A stretch of DNA of 64,000 nucleotides from assembly GCF_029023725.1 (NCBI RefSeq), contig NZ_CP119075.1:3095501-3159500 (forward strand), given 5' to 3'. The DNA is from Synoicihabitans lomoniglobus (GTDB taxonomy: Bacteria; Verrucomicrobiota; Verrucomicrobiia; Opitutales; Opitutaceae). Every line of letters starts with the position of its first letter. Within the stretch, counting starts at the first letter, position 1. The notes below the pieces were generated by a model. The model saw only the letters and a list, made by a program, of their open reading frames with translations. It searched no databases and was not told the DNA's origin. Of this stretch, positions 29,801 to 37,940 are shown one piece after another. A program made the position numbers and the translations under genes.

Positions 29801-29856
29801 TCCGCATCGCCGTGCCTCTCCCCGACTCTTCCGCCTCGACCACCAACCCAGCTTAA
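26815..29856 (+). CDS. Beta-propeller sensor histidine kinase (HisKA_3 family)
   Basis: A 1013-aa sensor kinase. Signal peptide (about 1-31), a large periplasmic region of WD/ligand-type propeller repeats (about 35-650), a Y_Y_Y-like beta domain (about 660-735), one membrane helix (about 740-768), a short coiled coil ('RKHDYLEQLVRERTDELRAT'), a HisKA_3 dimerisation domain with phospho-acceptor H814 in 'EIHDSLQQGLSGL', and a HATPase_c domain ('HLLRMAQEAITNAVRHSG', 'DNGQGF', 'GHFGLRGLRSRA', 'GEGTTVRIAVP'). The architecture matches 'two-component regulator propeller' kinases known for carbohydrate sensing in Bacteroidetes. ATG 26815 was chosen for the signal peptide and lies one base after the previous stop. 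The cognate regulator follows. Confidence 0.88.
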   Translation: MSAYRSTACGWLRFLIPISVWLTHASPSLTADEPSIGLPITRSYSIEEIGVTRGPQLDFDRYGRLAVIGGGSYIVLNDGAWIELKEGRPGAPIFLEVTNAPDGRAYFGALATWGIADYASNGEIQAVSMRPDHYPEWINVTNFTHINLIENGILFSGSNGIVHLNPGTGALRFHEIPQIATVFTFEDSIFVSSNSLGTARFDLETGETTLIDPEITIHQVATLANGRLVTATTGGSLLFFDGREFTDIGIRLNGQSTGGISRLEALPDGGFAAAVDGSGVYLFHGDGKSRMALTTTSYRRVYDLAAREAGVLWIAKESSLEKVLYNDPVSVIDQRSDVVIGWPQVFQWSEQTVVASNGRLYDMNLAQDGRHYVFNEIPNPPPTGAWAVASNQKHLVVGNGEGVFFRTSDGFVRIPGMPEASRLFLPEDDLCIVVGISEIAAMRWADGKWAECAPRVPGVGFPSIAHPAANSLWIELGLNRAARVWFENGQLHKQLFLDFPWADPTWVNIGILNNYAVLSGPENQRVYLDCTTGEPIPPPPLESALQQVSQSILRVAQDESGRIWATLANGIVTLHPGEESYQLDTHSLSAISDLYPVITLLNQQHAWISTESALYHVDQDFQIPVPSIVQPFLVSIKDGKTGLEIYSAAEVLDEIAPLPWEKNHLVFRYFSGGYITMRDPVYEFTMENGGNSWSVQSADSLLTLPQLEEGVYHLSVQLKDGNTPIGKPILTHFTVRPPWYRAPLAYVAYWSSGLLLCVAVALWGVGQAKRKHDYLEQLVRERTDELRATGAKLTEEARTSATLAERNRLAGEIHDSLQQGLSGLALHLESTLKINHLEPDIHARLSVARRMVSFTRQEVQQAVWDLESPLLQNDSLDHALVKLAELIGNETPRIEVETMGTDIHVSSTINHHLLRMAQEAITNAVRHSGAAVVQVQLQVTTVQVLLTISDNGQGFVIADVLTGGVGHFGLRGLRSRAQKINGDLQVTSSPGEGTTVRIAVPLPDSSASTTNPA

Positions 29857-29857
29857 C

Positions 29858-30484
29858 ATGACCCCCGCCAAAATTAGAATTCTGCTCATCGACGATCACA
29901 TCGTCCTCCGCATGGGACTCGCTCAAGCCGCCAACGATGCTCCCGATATGGAGGTCGTAGGCGAGGCCGAGAACGGTGAAGACGCGATCAAAGTTTACCG
30001 GGCCTGCCACCCCGATGTGGTCGTGCTCGATATGCGCATGCCCAAACACAGCGGCTTGGAAACCATCAAGATGCTGAAGGAGGAATTCGGTCCGGTGCGG
30101 GTGCTTATCTTCAGCAACTACGCGAGTGGCGACGAAGCGCTCCAATCTTTTCAAGCCGGCGCATTGGGATTCGTGGTCAAAGACATGCCATTGGAACGTT
30201 TGCTGGAGGGCATTCGATGCGTGCACCAAGGCGACCAGTATATTCCGGCCGAAGTCGCCTCTCGCATGAGCCGGCGCGTGGTTTCCCAACTTTCCAAACG
30301 AGAGTTCGAGGTGCTTTCGTTCGTCGCCAAAGGGCTTTCCAACAAGGAAATCGCGGCGGAACTCAACCTGGTTGAAGGCACCGTGAAAGTGCACCTCACC
30401 AACATCCTCGCCAAACTTCAGGTCTCGGATCGCACCCAGGCCATCCTCGCCGCCATTAAACGCGGCATCATCAACGTCGACTGA
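29858..30484 (+). CDS. NarL/FixJ-family response regulator
   Basis: A 208-aa DNA-binding regulator with a CheY-like receiver (phospho-acceptor D58 in 'VVVLDMRMPKHSG', acidic pair D12-D13, conserved lysine in 'GFVVKDMPLERL') and a LuxR-type HTH ('LSKREFEVLSFVAKGLSNK', 'EGTVKVHLTNILAKLQVSDR'). It starts one base after the propeller kinase stop, so the two are almost certainly a cognate pair. Targets are unknown; the divergent TonB receptor promoter and its own operon are the obvious candidates. An upstream in-frame reading exists but would lie inside the kinase gene and has no homology. Confidence 0.93.
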   Translation: MTPAKIRILLIDDHIVLRMGLAQAANDAPDMEVVGEAENGEDAIKVYRACHPDVVVLDMRMPKHSGLETIKMLKEEFGPVRVLIFSNYASGDEALQSFQAGALGFVVKDMPLERLLEGIRCVHQGDQYIPAEVASRMSRRVVSQLSKREFEVLSFVAKGLSNKEIAAELNLVEGTVKVHLTNILAKLQVSDRTQAILAAIKRGIINVD

Positions 30485-30511
30485 CATCCGCGCGGCGCAC
30501 TCCCTGGCACA

Positions 30512-31732
30512 TCACCGGAAATAATCGGATGGATTGACGGTCAAAGTCCCGGCCACCGCCTGCCCCTGCTGGATTCGAGGCAGATAGGTCAGCGCCTCCA
30601 CGACCGCACGCACCTGATTCGGCACGATTCGGGATTCCGTTTCCTCGATGCCGATCAGCTGCCCTCGATCATCCACGTGCACCACGACCGCATGATCGAA
30701 CCTGGAGACATCTGCTTCCGCGCGCAGCTGCGCCGGGGCCAGTGACCACACCACCGTCGCCGGGGCGTCGCCGGCGCGATGATCTGCAAGATGCGACATG
30801 AGCACAAATTCACACGCGTCCTTTTTCGACAACGGCATGTGCCGGTCGGATAAATTCGAGGGAATCTCTTCGCCGCGACTGTAGAGATGAATTTCCGTAT
30901 CGAGGAGTTCAAAACCCAACGGCAGCCCAAATTGCGCGAGTCGAATTGGCCGGGGCTCGCTACCCAATGCACCGATTTCCTTGCTGTAGTTGATGTCCTG
31001 CAGAGCCCCTTCCGCGTCCCGCACGCGGATCATCACCACGGCGAAGGCCTCGGCAATCGGCTGAGTCGATGAGAGCGTAAATTCATGCACCACGCCGTCG
31101 TAAGGCGCGCGTTCGCCTTCGACCAATGCAGAGTCAGCCGGTGCGACATTCGTGCTGTAGCGACGCAGTTCGACCTGCGCGTTCGCCGCTTCGGAGAAGG
31201 TTTCCTTCACCAGTTGCTCCGCCGAAGCCGTGTGCTCGCCCTCCGCCGAGCCCCGGGCCACCTGATCGACCCGCGCCTCCAAAAATCTGAACATCTGATC
31301 GGCGGTATCACGGCGCATCGTAAAATACTCGGTCAAATTAGCTTCCCGGCTATCCCGCTCAAACTGCGGATTATTGCCCACCGAGAACACCCGCTTGGCT
31401 TGGAGATCATCGATACTCGCAATAACCGGAGCCACTTTGGTCATCTTCTTCCAAGCGAAACCCGCCCGGCGCTTGTCCTGCACCATTCGACCATCCTCCT
31501 TTTCAATGACCGACGCCCGCTTGGTCACGGTTCGCACCCGATCAAGTTTACCGCTGTTGGGCAAAAACAGATCAACTCCGACAAACAAATGGTGATCGCG
31601 AACCGGCACCGCAACGGAATCGATGCGGGGCCGGGCGGGCGGTGAAACGGCAACGGTCGTCGAGACCATGACCAGGGCAATAACCAGCGTCTCAACGGAC
31701 TTTAACAGCGGGCGAAGCAAGGATGGGCACAT
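30512..31732 (-). CDS. Uncharacterised exported protein, TonB-C-like terminus
   Basis: A 406-aa protein with an N-terminal hydrophobic segment ('SVETLVIALVMVSTTVAV') suggesting export or membrane anchoring. The start at 31732 was chosen because the signal-like segment follows it. The central part is predicted mixed alpha/beta with no recognised domain. The last ~80 residues ('DHAVVVHVDDRGQLIGIEETES', 'QVRAVVEALTYLPRIQQGQAV') have the look of a TonB C-terminal/energy-transducer fold, but this is weak. It is convergent with the response regulator (27-base gap) and lies 40 bases downstream of the GH43 gene on the same strand, so it may be cotranscribed with it. Function unknown. Confidence 0.5.
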   Translation of the reverse strand: MCPSLLRPLLKSVETLVIALVMVSTTVAVSPPARPRIDSVAVPVRDHHLFVGVDLFLPNSGKLDRVRTVTKRASVIEKEDGRMVQDKRRAGFAWKKMTKVAPVIASIDDLQAKRVFSVGNNPQFERDSREANLTEYFTMRRDTADQMFRFLEARVDQVARGSAEGEHTASAEQLVKETFSEAANAQVELRRYSTNVAPADSALVEGERAPYDGVVHEFTLSSTQPIAEAFAVVMIRVRDAEGALQDINYSKEIGALGSEPRPIRLAQFGLPLGFELLDTEIHLYSRGEEIPSNLSDRHMPLSKKDACEFVLMSHLADHRAGDAPATVVWSLAPAQLRAEADVSRFDHAVVVHVDDRGQLIGIEETESRIVPNQVRAVVEALTYLPRIQQGQAVAGTLTVNPSDYFR

Positions 31733-31772
31733 GAGTGGGCGGGGGTGAGCATAAACTTGAAGAGTGACAGAT

Positions 31773-33503
31773 TCACTCCGGGCCGGGCGGCGTGGATTCG
31801 GACAGCACAAACCCGGGAATCAACGTCGCCCCGTTGTCCAACGGAGCGCGCACCGCGAGATTCACGAGTTTCCCCGCGACCCCCGCCACCACGGTCAGTT
31901 CGGCCGAGTCGCTTCGAATCACGCCAGCCTCATTGGACATCTCAACCCGATACATGCCGGCGTGGTTCCGGGTCACGGCATCGAGATGCAGAAACGCGGC
32001 CGTGGCCCCTTCCAGCACCACGCCGTCGTGTATCCATTGAAAAGTTACATCTGCGGCCGAGGCGTCGGACTGAACCCAAAATTCCGCCCGCTGACCGGGA
32101 GCGACCTGCAGATCGCGGGGTTGACTTAATACCACGGGAGCCTGGCGAGGCGTGAAGCGCCACCAGTTGAGATTGAAGAACGCTTCACTGTGGCCGGAAA
32201 AACGGAGGTAGAGGTCATGCACTCCGCTGGTCGAAGCCACGGGGGCGGTGATGGTGGTCCAGGTTTGGTCGCCGCCCGTCGCGGCCACCTCCACCGTGCC
32301 GATCGCCGCGGTGGTGCGATCGTCAAGGTGCAGGCTGATCTCTCCACCCGCTGCGGCGCTCGCGACGCGGGCTTGAAATTCGATCGTGCCGCCCGCGCCA
32401 AAATCGACGCCGCGCAGCCTCACCCAGTCGCCCGTGTCCAGCTCAGTCAGATTCATACCCCCTTCGGCGCACCGCTCCACCGCCACTCCGGACTGTTGCC
32501 CGAAGGTTTCAGCCTCGACTCGTCGGTAGGGATTGAGTCGCCCCACCTGCACCACCCCATCCCGGGTATAAGTGATCGGCTCGATCGAGCCATCGGCCCG
32601 GTGGGTAAGCTCCTCCACCGCGATATTGCGACGATACGTCGGCGCGAGGCCGGCTTCGATCGCCGAAAAACGGTTGTGATAAACATGATACCACGCGCCG
32701 TGCAGTTGGAATTCCGCCGCATGGTTGTTGTTGTTGTTCGCAGGCGGCTGCGCTGCGACAATACCCGCGTAAGTGAACGGGCCGGTCGGGGTAGCGGCAG
32801 TCATGTAGTCGATCCGAATCCCCGCGGAGGGCTGCGTTGAATACGACAAGTAGTAGGTGCCATCGCGCTCATGCATCCACGCCGCTTCAAAGAAGGCCGG
32901 AGCCGTGACCTTGATCGCCTCACCCTGCACGCTGACCATGTCCTCGTTGAGTCGGATGATGCGCACGTTGTCTTCACCGTTGCCGCCAAAATACAGGTAG
33001 GCCTGCCCGTCGTCGTCGATGAACACCGCCGGGTCGAACACCCAGATGCTGTCCGCCGGCAACACGCCCGGCGTTTGGGCCGTTACCAAGGGGCGACCGA
33101 GGGGATCGACAAACGGCCCGGTCGGACTGTCACTCACTGCCACCCCAATGTTGCTACCATTGTTGGCGAAATAGAGATAAAACATGCCGTCGCGTTCTAT
33201 CGCCGCCGGGGCCCAGGTATGGGTCGCCCAATTCGCGGCTCCCGGCACGCGAATGACCTCGCCGTGATCGGTCCAATTCTTCAGGTCGCTGCTAGACATG
33301 CAGACCAAGGACTTCATGTCGTAGCCACCGTCCAAGGGACTGTCGTCATCGTTGGAACAATACACATAAACCCGGCCTTCATGGACCATCGCGGCCGGAT
33401 CGGCCAAATGACGATGGGAGGCGACTGGGTAATCGGCCCGACCAATCAGGGCGATCAACGCCCAGACCAAACAATGAAGAACGAGCCAATGGGAACGAAA
33501 CAT
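31773..33503 (-). CDS. Secreted GH43 glycosidase with CBM6-like and Ig-like domains, truncated tail
   Basis: A 576-aa exported enzyme (signal peptide 1-23; ATG at 33503 chosen for it). The five-bladed GH43 propeller has the catalytic-base region 'HLADPAAMVHEGRVYVY', the pKa-modulating 'DPAVFIDDDGQAYLYFGG' and the acid region 'FFEAAWMHERDGTYYLSYS'. A CBM6-like domain (about 325-450, 'VEAETFGQQSGVAVERC', 'VRLRGVDFGAGG') and an Ig-like domain (about 455-545) follow. The final residues 'KLVNLAVRA...LIPGFVLS' match the beginning of the C-terminal repeat domain seen entire in the neighbouring GH43 protein, and then stop, so the tail is cut short. Likely acts on arabinan, xylan or arabinoxylan side chains; precise linkage not readable. 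Confidence 0.87.
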   Translation of the reverse strand: MFRSHWLVLHCLVWALIALIGRADYPVASHRHLADPAAMVHEGRVYVYCSNDDDSPLDGGYDMKSLVCMSSSDLKNWTDHGEVIRVPGAANWATHTWAPAAIERDGMFYLYFANNGSNIGVAVSDSPTGPFVDPLGRPLVTAQTPGVLPADSIWVFDPAVFIDDDGQAYLYFGGNGEDNVRIIRLNEDMVSVQGEAIKVTAPAFFEAAWMHERDGTYYLSYSTQPSAGIRIDYMTAATPTGPFTYAGIVAAQPPANNNNNHAAEFQLHGAWYHVYHNRFSAIEAGLAPTYRRNIAVEELTHRADGSIEPITYTRDGVVQVGRLNPYRRVEAETFGQQSGVAVERCAEGGMNLTELDTGDWVRLRGVDFGAGGTIEFQARVASAAAGGEISLHLDDRTTAAIGTVEVAATGGDQTWTTITAPVASTSGVHDLYLRFSGHSEAFFNLNWWRFTPRQAPVVLSQPRDLQVAPGQRAEFWVQSDASAADVTFQWIHDGVVLEGATAAFLHLDAVTRNHAGMYRVEMSNEAGVIRSDSAELTVVAGVAGKLVNLAVRAPLDNGATLIPGFVLSESTPPGPE

Positions 33504-33846
33504 AACAGCGGGGCCGCCATGCACGCAGCCAGGAAAACATTCGGGGAGGGGGTAAACAGGAAGGCTCGACTTAAGACTCAACCGAAAGTCATCGCCGGTC
33601 GCACCAGAGTGGACGCTTCCGCGTCGCGCTGTCAGTGAACTTTCCCTCTGACAATAGTCATAGTGAAACGCTGACGATCGTCCGCTTGAGACGTCACGCC
33701 ATGCCGGCTTCCTCGGAGCTTCCGATCTGTGCAAAGTGACGCTTAGTCTGCGCCACCCCACTCGCTCCTGGTGCCGCGTCCCCTTCCCGACCCCATCTTC
33801 AACCTGCTGTGCCACCCATCTGATTTCACTCCTGGAGCCCCGATCC
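33504..33846. other. Divergent intergenic region between two GH43 genes
   Basis: 343 bases without a supported gene. It must contain promoters for both GH43 genes. A short imperfect palindrome TGAC-AATA-GTCA at 33649-33660 is the only symmetry noticed, and it is too short to interpret. Confidence 0.5.
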
Positions 33847-36141
33847 ATGCCGCGCTGCTTTGCTTTAAAACTCAAACCCTACCGCCTGCTGGGCGGCATT
33901 CTCATCAGTTCACTGCTTCCCGTCATCGCGGCGGCTTGGCAAGCCGACAACGGTGACGGCACCTTCACCAATCCCGCGCTCTACGCCGACTACCCGGATC
34001 CCGACGTCATTCGCGTGGGCGAGGACTTTTATTTCGCCAGCACCACTTTCGTGAACGCTCCGGGACTCACCATCCTGCACTCGCAGGATTTGATCAACTG
34101 GGAGATTGTTTCTCATGTAATCGACCGCCTCGACGGTCGCCCCGAATACGACATGGACGGCGGCACCGCCTACCGCAGTGGTGTCTTTGCTCCCAGCCTG
34201 CGTTACCACGACGGAACGTTTTACGTGGTCGTCACACCCGTCGGTCAAAACACGCGCGTTTACCGTGCGGATTCCGCCGCCGGACCATGGACTTCCACGG
34301 AACTCGACCGCGCGGCCTTCGATCCGGGCTTCTTCATCGACGATGACGGCACCGGTTACATTGCCACCTCGGGAGGTTGGGATGGCACCGTCACCTTGCT
34401 CACGTTGAACGACGACTTCACCGCCGTCGTCGCGAGCCAGGATATCTTTTACAACCAAGGCGCCGAGGGCTCCAAGGTCGTCAAACGCGACGACTGGTAT
34501 TACATGTTTCACTCCATTCCGTCCCAGCTCGCCCTCACCGTATCGCGCGCTCGCAGCCTGACCGGCTCCTGGGAAACCCGGCCACAGATCGACGACACCA
34601 CCGGCGGCCATCAAGGGGCCGTCGTCGATCTGCCCGACGGCACCTTCTACGGTTTCGTCATGGTCGATTCCGGTGCGATCGGCCGCATGACCAACTTCAG
34701 TCCCATTTTTTGGGAAAATGACTGGCCGGTCTGGGGCACACCCGACGCCCCTGGCCGCGTTCCGGCCACCGCCCCGAAACCGGTGGCGAGCGAGCACCTC
34801 CGCCAACCCGCCACCAACGACGAGTTCACTTCCCCAACCCTCGGCCTGCAGTGGCAATGGAATCACAACCCGGACGACTCGCGTTGGTCCCTTGCTGACC
34901 GACCGGGCTTCCTCCGACTTCGTTCCACCACCGCCGACGCATTCTGGATGGCGCGCAATACCCTCATCCAAAAAGGTCAGGGACCGTGGAGCCGCGGCGA
35001 AGTGAAAATCGACGTGTCCGCCCTGGCGGCCGGTGACATTGCGGGCTTCGGCACCCTGGGAAAAATCAACGGTCACATCGCAGTCACCCGCGATCACCGC
35101 GGCGACCTCGCGTTGAGCATGCACATCATCAATGACGGCGAAAGTGCCGAAACTCGAGTCGAGCATCGCGCCTTTTCCGGTTCCACCCTCCACCTGCGCA
35201 CCGAGCTGGATTTTCGCACCAATCGAGCCACCTGTTCCTACAGCGCCGATGGGGTGAACTGGCAGGAGCTCGGCGGATCGTTCGCCATCGCATTTGATTG
35301 GCGCACCGGAACCTTCCAGGGCATCCAGTTCGCCCTGTTCTGCCACAACCCGTCACCAAGCGATGGATACATCGATATCGATTACTTCCATTTTTCGGAC
35401 TCCGGCCCGCCTGAGCTCATCGTCGGTCAACCGGTGCTCATTCGGGCAATCGGTCCCACCTTGGCCGATTTTGGCATCACCAACGCCTTGCCCGACCCCT
35501 CGATCACCATCTTCTCCGGACCCACGATCCGCGCCGAAAATGACGATTGGAACGAGGCCGCCAACGCCTCCGTCATCGCCGCAACCGCCCAAACGCTGGG
35601 CGGTTTTTCTTTGCCCGCAAACAGCGCCGACGCCGCCGTCTACGCCGGTTTCGAGCCCGGGGCCTACACGGCCTACGTCAGCGGATCCGCCGACACCGAC
35701 GGCGTCGTCCTGCTGGAGATTTACAATACCGCCTCCGTCCACTCGCGGCTGGTCAATCTCTCCGCTCGCGCCGATGCCGGCACCGGAGAAAACGTGCTCG
35801 TCGCCGGCTTCGCTCTCTCCGGGGATGGTGCCACGTCCCTGCTCATTCGCGCTGTTGGACCCCAGCTCGTCGACTTCGGGGTGCGCAACACCATGGCCAA
35901 CCCGCAACTCACGCTCTTCGACGGCACCACGCCCATCCTAACCAACGACGATTGGTCCAATGCCCCCAATCTCGAAGCCCTCACCGCCGCCAGCGCAACC
36001 GTCGGCGCATTCCCGCTTGATCCCGACAGCCACGACGCCGCTCTGTTGGTGAGCCTCATGCCCGGCACCTACACCGCACAAGCCAGCGGTGTCGCCGGCA
36101 CGACGGGCAACGTCCTCGTCGAGGTCTACGCCGTCCCCTGA
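33847..36141 (+). CDS. Secreted GH43 glycosidase with beta-sandwich and two C-terminal repeat domains
   Basis: A 764-aa exported enzyme; the ATG at 33847 gives a signal peptide ending at 'VIAAA'. The GH43 domain (about 25-320) shows 'YPDPDVIRVGEDFYFASTTF', 'FDPGFFIDDDGTGYIAT' and 'GAEGSKVVKRDDWYYMF', containing the three catalytic carboxylates. A concanavalin-like sandwich (about 325-515) follows, as in beta-xylosidase and arabinofuranosidase members. The last 240 residues are two copies of a Verrucomicrobia-type domain ('LIRAIGPTLADFGI...NDDW', 'LIRAVGPQLVDFGV...NDDW'), perhaps for cell-surface attachment. Probably releases xylose or arabinose from side chains. It precedes the GH51 gene by about 180 bases in the same direction. 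Confidence 0.88.
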   Translation: MPRCFALKLKPYRLLGGILISSLLPVIAAAWQADNGDGTFTNPALYADYPDPDVIRVGEDFYFASTTFVNAPGLTILHSQDLINWEIVSHVIDRLDGRPEYDMDGGTAYRSGVFAPSLRYHDGTFYVVVTPVGQNTRVYRADSAAGPWTSTELDRAAFDPGFFIDDDGTGYIATSGGWDGTVTLLTLNDDFTAVVASQDIFYNQGAEGSKVVKRDDWYYMFHSIPSQLALTVSRARSLTGSWETRPQIDDTTGGHQGAVVDLPDGTFYGFVMVDSGAIGRMTNFSPIFWENDWPVWGTPDAPGRVPATAPKPVASEHLRQPATNDEFTSPTLGLQWQWNHNPDDSRWSLADRPGFLRLRSTTADAFWMARNTLIQKGQGPWSRGEVKIDVSALAAGDIAGFGTLGKINGHIAVTRDHRGDLALSMHIINDGESAETRVEHRAFSGSTLHLRTELDFRTNRATCSYSADGVNWQELGGSFAIAFDWRTGTFQGIQFALFCHNPSPSDGYIDIDYFHFSDSGPPELIVGQPVLIRAIGPTLADFGITNALPDPSITIFSGPTIRAENDDWNEAANASVIAATAQTLGGFSLPANSADAAVYAGFEPGAYTAYVSGSADTDGVVLLEIYNTASVHSRLVNLSARADAGTGENVLVAGFALSGDGATSLLIRAVGPQLVDFGVRNTMANPQLTLFDGTTPILTNDDWSNAPNLEALTAASATVGAFPLDPDSHDAALLVSLMPGTYTAQASGVAGTTGNVLVEVYAVP

Positions 36142-36320
36142 CCTCAAGACCCGAACGCGGTCTGCCTTCAACGTTTTGACGACGTCTTCGGTTCATCACC
36201 TAACGGTCAACTCACCCCTTTTTTGCTCCCATCCCGCGGAGTGCTAGTCTCCGTCTCACGACAGACGACTGCTGTCCCCGCGCGCGTCCATACGCTCTCG
36301 GTTACCTTCCCTACCCCATC

Positions 36321-37856
36321 ATGAAAGCCCTGCTCTTCGCCCCATTGGTTCTCTCCGGCGTCGTTGCGTTTTCCGCTTCGCCGACCGCCCGTATCACCAT
36401 CGATATCGACGACGTCATCGACCAAATCGACCCACGCATTTACGGCGTCTTCATGGAGCCCATCGGCTTCAACCGACCGGAGATGAAATTCAACACGCTC
36501 TACGGTCCGCTCTACGCCCCCGACGCCGAGGATGCCGATGAAAACGGTTGGCGCACCGGTATGCTCGATGCCGCCCGCGAGCTCCAGTTCACGAACATGC
36601 GCTGGCCCGGCGGCAACTTCCTCGGCAGCTACGACTGGCGCGATGGGGTTGGCCCCAAAGCCGAGCGGCCCAAACGCATGGAACTCGCCTGGGGCGTCGT
36701 CGAACCCAACCTCGTTGGCACCGATGAATGGGTGCAGCTGAATGCCCTGCTCGGCACCGAAAACGTCGTCGCCATCAACATGGGCACCGGCTCCATCGAC
36801 GACGCCCGTTACTGGGTCGAGTATTGCAACGCCCCGACCGGCACCTACTGGGCCGACAAGCGTGCCGAATACGGCCACCCCGAACCCTTCGGCATCAAAT
36901 ACTGGTGCCTCGGCAACGAAGTCGACGGCGAGGGATGGATCATTGGTTACAAGAACGCCGAGGACTACGTGAAGTTTGCCCGCGTCGTCTCCCGCGCCAT
37001 GAAACGCAGCTCGCCCGGCACCGAGCTCAGCTTCGTCGCCAATGGTTCGTCCAACTACCAGGACACCCTCGCCTGGATCGATTGGAACTGGACCGTTATC
37101 AAGGGCACGCACGACATCGCCGACTTCATCTCGCTCCACCGCTACTGGGACAATTCCGACGACTACTACACCTTCATCGGCGAGCGTGCCGTCGATCTGC
37201 AGGAGAAAATCGACATCACCGTCGGCCAGATCAAAGCGGTCTCCACCACCGTCAAAGAACCGCCCTTGTATATCTCGTTCGACGAGTGGGCCCCGCCCTT
37301 CCGCGGCGGCCATTGGTCGACGCTCGCGCTGGCGCAATTCTTCAACGCATTCATCCGCAATGCCGACTACATCAAGATGGCCAACTACACCTTGCTCACG
37401 TCCATCCTCGCCCGTGATCCCGAGACCGACGCCACCTACAAGACGCCCACTTTCTACGCCTTCAAAGCCTACTCCACCCGCAACCACGGCGACGCCCTCC
37501 GCACCAGCGTGGTCTGCGATACGTTTGGCGTGGACGACTACTACACCGCGATTCCTTACCTCGACGTGACCTCCGTCCACAACCGCAAGTCCGGCGAGGT
37601 GTTCATCAACGTCGTCAACCGCCACCAAGACGAGGCCATCGCCACCGCCATCCGCAGCGTCGTCGGCACCTTTGCTCCCACGGCCCGCGTCAGCTCGATC
37701 ACCACCGACGACACCGATAACCGTCCCTACACTTACGCTGATCGCGACACCTACCGTCCCACCGCAACGGAAATTCCCACGGACAACGATACGATCACCT
37801 ACCGTTTTCCGGCCCACTCCTTCACCCAGATCATCGTCAAAGTGGACCGCGACTAG
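36321..37856 (+). CDS. Alpha-L-arabinofuranosidase, GH51
   Basis: A 511-aa exo-enzyme that removes terminal alpha-L-arabinofuranose from arabinan, arabinoxylan or their oligomers. A signal peptide (1-18) indicates export. The GH51 barrel shows 'IDPRIYGVFMEPIG', 'NMRWPGGNFLGSYDWRDGVGP', the acid/base glutamate E200 in 'WCLGNEVDG' and the nucleophile E322 in 'ISFDEWAPP'; a beta-sandwich C-terminal domain ends 'FPAHSFTQIIVKVD'. Length is normal and all key residues are present. It probably belongs to one transcription unit with the GH43 gene before it and the dehydrogenase and GH95 genes after it. Confidence 0.93.
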   Translation: MKALLFAPLVLSGVVAFSASPTARITIDIDDVIDQIDPRIYGVFMEPIGFNRPEMKFNTLYGPLYAPDAEDADENGWRTGMLDAARELQFTNMRWPGGNFLGSYDWRDGVGPKAERPKRMELAWGVVEPNLVGTDEWVQLNALLGTENVVAINMGTGSIDDARYWVEYCNAPTGTYWADKRAEYGHPEPFGIKYWCLGNEVDGEGWIIGYKNAEDYVKFARVVSRAMKRSSPGTELSFVANGSSNYQDTLAWIDWNWTVIKGTHDIADFISLHRYWDNSDDYYTFIGERAVDLQEKIDITVGQIKAVSTTVKEPPLYISFDEWAPPFRGGHWSTLALAQFFNAFIRNADYIKMANYTLLTSILARDPETDATYKTPTFYAFKAYSTRNHGDALRTSVVCDTFGVDDYYTAIPYLDVTSVHNRKSGEVFINVVNRHQDEAIATAIRSVVGTFAPTARVSSITTDDTDNRPYTYADRDTYRPTATEIPTDNDTITYRFPAHSFTQIIVKVDRD

Positions 37857-37940
37857 ATCGCGTCGATGCACGTCCTTACCGGCGGTCACCCCGGGAATCA
37901 CGATCCCTTCATTGCCTGACGCCTGATTTCCCCCCGTCTC

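Noticed and set aside
33649..33660. TGAC-AATA-GTCA between divergent GH43 genes as an operator
   Set aside because: Arms of four bases are too short to separate from chance.
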